DNA of 64,000 nt, from the NCBI GenBank assembly GCA_024275895.1, contig JAJRYE010000025.1, positions 16,066-80,065 of the forward strand, given 5' to 3'. The notes under the pieces are model-generated. The model was not told the origin of the DNA. It did no database searches and saw only the letters and a program-made list of their open reading frames with translations. Positions 57,874 to 64,000 of the stretch are shown one piece after another (within the stretch, counting starts at the first letter, position 1; each line of letters opens with the position of its first letter). This stretch comes from Alphaproteobacteria bacterium (lineage in GTDB: Bacteria > Pseudomonadota > Alphaproteobacteria > Rhizobiales > BM303). The translations under genes were made by a program, and so were the position numbers.

Positions 57874-59514
57874 ATGTTAGACAAAACCCGGCTTGAGGAA
57901 ATCAATGTGGGTAGGGTGCTTGCCAGGGGCGGCTATCCGAATGAGGTGCGGGAGATTATTGCGCAGGAGCGGCTGTTGCCCGGCGGGCTTGTCAACCGCC
58001 TGCACCGGCAGTTTCCGCAATATTCCGCCCTTGCCAGCACCGCTGCGCCGATATTCACCGGGCGGGAGAATTATACCGGGCTGAAGGGGTTTCGCCAGGT
58101 GGTGGAGATTTTGCGCGCGGCGGGGATTGATATCGGTCATGTTGATGAGCGCGAATTGTTCGTTGAGGTTTACCGCTTCTTGGCCACGCGCCACACTTTA
58201 AACAGCATTGACTGGACGAATTACGAGACCGATTCCGTGTTTCAACTGGTGTTTCCCCAGCCGGGGATGATTGCCGGTGATGTCGTCAAGGCCTATCTGG
58301 CAGCGGAAAAGGGGGCTGAACGCAGTAAAGTTGCCAATGAATACATGAAGGCAACCAACCCGCATGACGGCAATCAGCAACTCAACAAGCCATGGTTTGA
58401 AAATGAAGACGGGGTGCTTGAGGTGCTGGCCGGATCGCAACATAAATACCCCCAGACCCAGCTCATATTCGATCAATCGACCCAGCATTGTTTTTCATTT
58501 TGCACCTATTGCTTCCGTCATGCCCAGGTGCGCGGTGACGAGGATATGTTTCTTCAGCACGATATTGCGCAAATTCATGAGTATCTGCGCCAGCACAAGG
58601 AGGTTACCGATTTGCTGATCACCGGCGGCGATGGCGGTTTCATGCCGCCCGAACGGCTGGCGCAATATGTCGAGCCTTTGTTTGAGGACCCCGAATTGCT
58701 GCATATCCGCACCGTGCGCCTTGCCACAAGGGTTTTGACTTTTTCGCCGGAACAGGTTTTGACACGCAAATACGAAAAGATGCTGGCCCTGTTTGACAAG
58801 ATTCATGAAAACGGCATTCAGCTGGCGTGGATGGCGCATTTTTCAACCCCGAGGGAGTTGCTCAATCCCATGGTGATCGCTGCCACCCGGCGCTTGCAGA
58901 GCCACGGCGTGGTGCTGCGCTCCCAAAGCCCGATGATGAAGCATATCAGCCTGTTCGCCAAAGAGGACGGCGCGATCGATATTGATAAATCGGCGCAAAA
59001 CTGGATTGACCTGGCCAATATTCTTGGCACATTGCATATCGGCTTTCATTCCATGTATTGCGCCCGGCCCACCGGTGAGCATCATTACTATACCGCGCCG
59101 CTTGCCGATGTGGTGCGGATATTCGATCAGGTTTACCGCTCGCTTCCCTCCATCAACCGCCCCTCGCGCCATATCTCGATGACCACATCGGCGGGAAAGA
59201 TGTCGCTGATGGGGTTTTCGCAAATCAATGGCGAGACGGTGTTTGCGCTCAAGTTCAACGAGGCGCGCAATATGAAATGGATGGATACGGTGTTCCACGC
59301 CAAATATGACGCAAAGACCAATAACGTCTCGCTGCTTACCCCGATCGAGGGCAATTCGTTTTTCTTTGAGGAGGAGTTGGCGCAAATCGAAGCGGAACTG
59401 GAAAAGTCCCTCTCCGACGCCATGGCCGCGGCCAAGAGCGTTCATATGGACCACACATTACAGACTGACCAGTCGGCAGAACCGGACTTTCCGCCAGCGC
59501 ATCAGGGTTGCTGA
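57874..59514 (+). CDS. KamA family radical SAM protein (lysine/glutamate 2,3-aminomutase-like)
   Basis: QSTQHCFSFCTYCFRHAQVRGDEDMF with CxxxCxxC cluster motif; LLITGGDGGFMPPERLAQYVEPLFEDPELLHIRTVRLATRVLTFSPEQVLT. Confidence 0.9.
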   Translation: MLDKTRLEEINVGRVLARGGYPNEVREIIAQERLLPGGLVNRLHRQFPQYSALASTAAPIFTGRENYTGLKGFRQVVEILRAAGIDIGHVDERELFVEVYRFLATRHTLNSIDWTNYETDSVFQLVFPQPGMIAGDVVKAYLAAEKGAERSKVANEYMKATNPHDGNQQLNKPWFENEDGVLEVLAGSQHKYPQTQLIFDQSTQHCFSFCTYCFRHAQVRGDEDMFLQHDIAQIHEYLRQHKEVTDLLITGGDGGFMPPERLAQYVEPLFEDPELLHIRTVRLATRVLTFSPEQVLTRKYEKMLALFDKIHENGIQLAWMAHFSTPRELLNPMVIAATRRLQSHGVVLRSQSPMMKHISLFAKEDGAIDIDKSAQNWIDLANILGTLHIGFHSMYCARPTGEHHYYTAPLADVVRIFDQVYRSLPSINRPSRHISMTTSAGKMSLMGFSQINGETVFALKFNEARNMKWMDTVFHAKYDAKTNNVSLLTPIEGNSFFFEEELAQIEAELEKSLSDAMAAAKSVHMDHTLQTDQSAEPDFPPAHQGC

Positions 59515-59528
59515 ACGGGGGTGAAGAC

Positions 59529-60863
59529 ATGGCCAACACCTTATCCGCCAAAAGCGCTGCCCTGTTTGAACAGGCAAAGAAGGTTCTGCCCGGCGGGGTG
59601 AGCCGCAACACCTTGCTGCGCGGCTCGCATCCGCTTTACGCCGCTTTTGGCAAGGGCTGCAAGGTCACGGATATTGACGGGGTGGAGCGGATTGACTTTG
59701 CCAATAACATGGCCTCGCATATTCACGGCCATGCCTATGGGCCGATTGTGGAGGCGGTGGCGGCGCAGTTGCGGCGCGGCACCGCCTTTACTCTGGCAAC
59801 CGAAGCGGAGGTCCGCTTTGCCGAGCATCTTTGCGCCCGCTCTCCCGCTTTCGATAAAATCCGGTTTGTCAATTCGGGAACCGAGGCGGTGATGGCGGCG
59901 ATCAAGGCGGCGCGCGCCTTTACCGGAAGGGCGAAAATTGCCAAGGTTGAGGGCAGTTATCACGGCGCTTATGATTTTGCCGAAGTCTCGCAAGAATCGA
60001 CGCCGGCAAACTGGGGCGATGCGGCGCACCCTGAAGCCGTGCCGCTGGCGGTGGGCACACCGGCGGGCATTGCGGCGGAAATGGTCATTATCCCCTTTAA
60101 CGATCCGGATCGGGCGCTCGCCATTCTGGATGAGCATAAGGGGCAGATTGCCGCAGTGCTCATTGATCCCGTCCCGCACCGGATCGGTCTGGTTCCGGCG
60201 GGGCAGGATTTTGCCGGGACAATGGCAAAATGGACGCAGGATAACGGCGCCTTGCTGATTTTTGATGAGGTAATCACCTATCGCAATGAAGAGGGGGGGA
60301 TGCAGGCGCGCTTCAATATCAGGCCGGATCTGACCGCCCTGGGCAAGATGATCGGCGGCGGCTTTCCCGTTGGCGCGCTGGCGGGGCGCGCGGAGGTTAT
60401 GGATGTGTTTGTGAGCGGGGCAAAAGGCCTGCGGCTTCCTCATTCGGGCACGTTTTCTGCCAATCCGGTGACCATGACGGCGGGGCTTGTCGCCATGGCG
60501 CATTTTGATAAGGCTGGGGTTACCCGTCTCAATGCGCTGGGCGATTACGCCCGCAAGGGGCTGGCCGAGGTCATAAGACAAGCGGATGTGGCGGCCAGCG
60601 TGAGCGGGACGGGCTCGCTTTTGCGCCTGCACCTGAAAGAGCAGCCGCCGCGCAACTACCGCGAGGCCTATCTTTCCGGCGATGAAAAACGCGCTCTCAG
60701 CGCCCTGATCGAGGCGCTGTATGATGAGGGCATGATTATGATTCATACCGGCGCGGCGGCGCTCTCGACCCCGATGGGACGGGGGGACATCGACCGGCTT
60801 TGCGGCGCTGTTTTAAAATCGCTTTTGTCCATCAGGGCGCTGATGGACAAAATCAATTCTTGA
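59529..60863 (+). CDS. Class III aminotransferase (glutamate-1-semialdehyde aminotransferase-like)
   Basis: FEQAKKVLPGGVSRNTLLRGSHPLYAAFGKGCKVTDIDGVERIDFANNM; catalytic lysine region LTALGKMIGGGFPVGALAGRAEVMD. Confidence 0.88.
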   Translation: MANTLSAKSAALFEQAKKVLPGGVSRNTLLRGSHPLYAAFGKGCKVTDIDGVERIDFANNMASHIHGHAYGPIVEAVAAQLRRGTAFTLATEAEVRFAEHLCARSPAFDKIRFVNSGTEAVMAAIKAARAFTGRAKIAKVEGSYHGAYDFAEVSQESTPANWGDAAHPEAVPLAVGTPAGIAAEMVIIPFNDPDRALAILDEHKGQIAAVLIDPVPHRIGLVPAGQDFAGTMAKWTQDNGALLIFDEVITYRNEEGGMQARFNIRPDLTALGKMIGGGFPVGALAGRAEVMDVFVSGAKGLRLPHSGTFSANPVTMTAGLVAMAHFDKAGVTRLNALGDYARKGLAEVIRQADVAASVSGTGSLLRLHLKEQPPRNYREAYLSGDEKRALSALIEALYDEGMIMIHTGAAALSTPMGRGDIDRLCGAVLKSLLSIRALMDKINS

Positions 60864-60904
60864 AAATCAAACCTTGCCGATATGGCATTTTGGAGGAACG
60901 GGGA

Positions 60905-62404
60905 ATGAACCATCGGGAAATTCTTGAGGCTGCCGGTTTGAGAAAAGGCGAGATATCGGGCGGAACGCTGGTCGTCCACACGCCTGTTGACGGTTCGGAG
61001 ATTGCGCGGCTTAGCTGCCACAGCCCGGACGAAGTGCGCGCCAAGATCAACAGCGGCGCGGCGGCTTTTCAAAGCTGGCGCAGCGTTCCTGCACCGCGGC
61101 GCGGCGAACTGGTGCGGCTGATCGGCGAGGAATTGCGGGCGCAAAAGGATAATCTCGGCGCTCTGGTGACCCTTGAATGCGGCAAAATCCTGCAAGAGGG
61201 GCTGGGAGAGGTGCAGGAGATGATCGATATTTGTGATTTTGCCGTCGGGCTTTCGCGCCAGCTTTACGGGCTGACGATTGCCTCGGAGCGGCCGGGTCAT
61301 TCCATGCGCGAGAGTTGGCACCCGCTGGGGCTGTGCGGCATTATCACGGCGTTTAATTTCCCCGTTGCGCCGTGGTGCTGGAATGCGGCGCTGGCGCTGG
61401 TCTGCGGCGATCCGGTGATCTGGAAACCCTCGGAGAAAACCCCGCTCACATCGCTGGCGGTTCAGAAGATTTGTCAGCGGGCGATGGCGAAGTTCGGCGA
61501 TGCGCCTGAAGGGCTCATTCAGGTGATAACCGGCGAGCGTGAGACCGGCGAAATTCTCACTTCGGATTCGCGGGTGGCGATCGTCTCGGCCACCGGCTCG
61601 ACCCGCATGGGCCATGCGGTTGGGATGGCAATGGCGCGGCGTTTTGGCCGCTGCATTTTAGAGCTTGGCGGCAATAATGCCATGATTGTCGCCCCTTCGG
61701 CCGATCTGGAGATGGCCTTGCGCGCCATTGTGTTTTCCGCTGTCGGCACCGCTGGGCAGCGCTGCACGTCATTGCGGCGGCTGATTGTACATGAGGATAT
61801 CTGTGGCCAGCTTATCCCGCGCCTGAAAAGCGTGTATTCCGGCCTTGCCATCGGCGATCCGCTTGCTGCGGGTACGCTTGTGGGACCGCTGATTGACAGG
61901 GATGCTTTTGAGGCGATGGAAAAGGCGCTGGCGCAGGTGCGGGCCGATGGCGGGCGGGTGCATGGCGGCGGAAGGGCGCTGGGGAATACCTTCCCGGAAG
62001 CCTGTTATGTTCATCCGGCCATTGCGGAAATGCCAGGGCAAACGGAGATAGTCAAACGCGAGACCTTCGCGCCCATTCTTTATGTGATGACATATAAGGA
62101 GCTTGATGAAGCAATTGCGATGCAGAACGATGTGCCGCAGGGGCTTTCCTCGTGCATTTTCTCGACTGATCTGCGCGAGAGCGAATATTTCCTTTCCGCT
62201 GCGGGTTCCGATTGCGGTATTGCCAATGTCAATATCGGGCCGTCGGGGGCGGAGATCGGCGGCGCGTTCGGCGGCGAGAAGGAAACCGGCGGCGGACGTG
62301 AATCGGGCTCGGATGCCTGGCGCGGCTATATGCGCCGCCAGACCAATACGGTGAATTATTCGCGCGAGCTGCCGCTGGCGCAGGGGATCAAATTTGAGAT
62401 TTAA
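60905..62404 (+). CDS. Aldehyde dehydrogenase, ALDH7/aminoadipate-semialdehyde-dehydrogenase-like
   Basis: ESWHPLGLCGIITAFNFPVAPWCWNAALALVCGDPVIWKPSEKTPLTSLA; LELGGNNAMIVAPSADLEMALRAIVFSAVGTAGQRCTSLRRLIVHEDI. Confidence 0.9.
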   Translation: MNHREILEAAGLRKGEISGGTLVVHTPVDGSEIARLSCHSPDEVRAKINSGAAAFQSWRSVPAPRRGELVRLIGEELRAQKDNLGALVTLECGKILQEGLGEVQEMIDICDFAVGLSRQLYGLTIASERPGHSMRESWHPLGLCGIITAFNFPVAPWCWNAALALVCGDPVIWKPSEKTPLTSLAVQKICQRAMAKFGDAPEGLIQVITGERETGEILTSDSRVAIVSATGSTRMGHAVGMAMARRFGRCILELGGNNAMIVAPSADLEMALRAIVFSAVGTAGQRCTSLRRLIVHEDICGQLIPRLKSVYSGLAIGDPLAAGTLVGPLIDRDAFEAMEKALAQVRADGGRVHGGGRALGNTFPEACYVHPAIAEMPGQTEIVKRETFAPILYVMTYKELDEAIAMQNDVPQGLSSCIFSTDLRESEYFLSAAGSDCGIANVNIGPSGAEIGGAFGGEKETGGGRESGSDAWRGYMRRQTNTVNYSRELPLAQGIKFEI

Positions 62405-62418
62405 GGGGCGTTTTGACC

Positions 62419-63489
62419 ATGTCATTCAATAAGATTGCCGTTCTCGGTCTTGGCAAGGTCGGGAAACTGGCCGCCAAACTGCTGCATGAATCGGGCTTTG
62501 AAGTTGCCGGCTATGATCAGCATATGCTGCGCGAGGAACTGCCGTTTCCCGTTCGGGATGCGGATTTAACCTCAATGGAGGCTTTGGAACGTGAATTTTC
62601 CCAGGTTGAAGCGGTGTTGTCGTGCCTGCCCTATCATCTGAATGTGGATGTGGCCAGGGCGGCGCACGGGGCGGGGGTGCATTATTTTGATCTTACCGAG
62701 GATGTGCCGACCACAAAGGCGATTATAGAGCTGGGCAAAAGCTCAAAAGGGCTGATGGCGCCGCAATGCGGCCTCGCGCCGGGCTTTGTCGGCATTGTCG
62801 GCGCCTCGCAGATCGCCGCTTTTGACAAATGCCGCGCGGTGCGCATGCGGGTCGGCGCCCTGCCGCAAAACCCCACCGGATTGCTGGGCTATGCCTTTAA
62901 CTGGTCGCCCGAAGGGGTGGTGAATGAATATTTGAATGATTGCGAGGTGATCGAGGAGGGGGTGCGCAAATGGGTCTCGCCGATGGAGTGGCACGAGATG
63001 CTCTATATCGACGGGGTCAAGCTGGAGGCGTTTACCACTTCGGGCGGGCTCGGCACCATGTGCGATACCTATCTGGGGCAAGTCGATAACATCGACTACA
63101 AGACCATGCGCTATCCGGGGCATATGAAGATGATGAATTTCTTTTTTCATGAGCTTCTCATGCGCGAGCGGCGCGAAATTGCCGGTGAAATTCTTACCTA
63201 TGCCAAACCGCCGGTGGAAGATGATGTGGTTTATGTGCATGTCTCTTCCGAAGGGGTGATCGACGGGCGTTTGCAACGAAAAGAGTTCGTTCGCGGCTAC
63301 CGCCCGATCGTGATTGCCGGCGCGGCGCAAACGGCGATTGCCTGGACGACTTCAGGCTCGGTGGTGGCGGTTATCGAGATGGTGCGCGGCGGGGTTTTGC
63401 CACAGCGCGGTTTCCTGAAGCAGGAAGATATTCCGCTTGAGGCGTTTTTATTGACGGCAACGGGAAGCCTTTATGCCCGGGAAGGGTAA
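62419..63489 (+). CDS. Saccharopine dehydrogenase family protein (possible lysine dehydrogenase)
   Basis: IAVLGLGKVGKLAAKLLHESGFEVAGYD; VHYFDLTEDVPTTKAIIELGKSSKGLMAPQCGLAPGFVGIVGA; TSGGLGTMCDTYLGQVDNIDYKTMRYPGH. Confidence 0.85.
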   Translation: MSFNKIAVLGLGKVGKLAAKLLHESGFEVAGYDQHMLREELPFPVRDADLTSMEALEREFSQVEAVLSCLPYHLNVDVARAAHGAGVHYFDLTEDVPTTKAIIELGKSSKGLMAPQCGLAPGFVGIVGASQIAAFDKCRAVRMRVGALPQNPTGLLGYAFNWSPEGVVNEYLNDCEVIEEGVRKWVSPMEWHEMLYIDGVKLEAFTTSGGLGTMCDTYLGQVDNIDYKTMRYPGHMKMMNFFFHELLMRERREIAGEILTYAKPPVEDDVVYVHVSSEGVIDGRLQRKEFVRGYRPIVIAGAAQTAIAWTTSGSVVAVIEMVRGGVLPQRGFLKQEDIPLEAFLLTATGSLYAREG

Positions 63490-63749
63490 AGAGGGCGGAC
63501 TGGTGCCGATACAATCAAAAGGTGAGGCACGATAACCTGCCATGTGCCGGATAGTTACTTTCCGGTTAACGGAAGCGGGTGCCAGCCAGCTTTCCGGATT
63601 TGCTTCGGGTATTTGCCGGGTAAAATTGTAACGCATTGATAAACAAGAAATAAAGTCAAGTGGCATAATTCCTGCTGAAGCTCTCTTCAAGTGACGCCGT
63701 TTCGAGCGTCAATTCGCAGCGTCTGAAAACAGGCATTCCGGGGGAGCTT

Positions 63750-64000
63750 ATGGCCAATCGCAGCTTTGAAACCGATGATTTTGATTTTTCCAAAATTGAG
63801 AAACGGCTGGGCGTATCGCGCCGGGTGTTCTTGCAATTTTGCACCGGCGTTGCCGCCTCGTTAGGGCTTTCCACCAAAGGGGCGATGGCGATGGCGAAGG
63901 CGGTGGCCGAGCCCAGGAGGCGTCCGCCGGTGATCTGGCTGCATGGCCAGGAATGCACCGGGCCGACAGAATCCTTGCTGCGTTCGGAGCAGCCGAGCCT
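63750..64000 (+). CDS. [NiFe]-hydrogenase small subunit with Tat signal, truncated at window end
   Basis: MANRSFETDDFDFSKIEKRLGVSRRVFLQFCTGVAASLGLSTKGAMAMAKAVAEPRRRPPVIWLHGQECTGPTESLLRSEQPS: SRRxFLQFC twin-arginine motif and the hydrogenase small-subunit N-terminus. Confidence 0.8.
   Translation, partial: MANRSFETDDFDFSKIEKRLGVSRRVFLQFCTGVAASLGLSTKGAMAMAKAVAEPRRRPPVIWLHGQECTGPTESLLRSEQPS

Noticed and set aside
1-64000. CRISPR arrays, prophage, transposases, tRNA or rRNA genes
   Set aside because: None seen on reading; no regular spacer-repeat arrays and no recognisable integrase or transposase ORFs.

Overview
The window is an alphaproteobacterial-type chromosome segment (GC-rich, densely coding, no rRNA/tRNA, CRISPR or transposase recognised). 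From left to right it contains: an IalB-like fragment, a family-5 solute-binding protein, acyl-CoA ligase, mobB, CaiB-type CoA transferase, a UbiH-like monooxygenase, lolD/lolCE, proS, an unassigned structured ncRNA candidate, an MCP, a frameshifted Na/Pi cotransporter and a PiT transporter. From 20.5 to 37.2 kb there is a large methylamine/betaine catabolic region: DMGDH-like, GlxA/GbdR-like regulator, soxBDAG, a non-pyrrolysine MttB homologue, corrinoid protein, DUF1638, MetV-like, MetF, methyl-THF:corrinoid methyltransferase and RACo-type activator. After that come an EamA and an MFS transporter, a TctCBA transporter split by a DUF47-PiT pair, two CYTH/TTM-like proteins, a second Na/Pi cotransporter, and a metal-resistance block (CcdA-like, DUF411, merA/P/T/R). 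Next is phoR, followed by a collapsed pstS'-'pstA'-'phoU remnant with an intact-looking Pho box, then phoB, a LysR regulator, a KamA/aminotransferase/ALDH/saccharopine-dehydrogenase-like cluster, and the start of a Tat-exported [NiFe]-hydrogenase small subunit. Main points of interest: (1) the betaine-to-glycine region built from acetogen/methanogen-type corrinoid parts plus aerobic DMGDH/sarcosine oxidase, with polybasic tails on three enzymes expected to dock to an acidic-N-terminus corrinoid protein; (2) in-place decay of the pst-phoU operon between phoR and phoB with Pho boxes retained; (3) an unassigned ~237-nt ncRNA with promoter and terminator. All identifications come from reading translated sequences; no database search was run.
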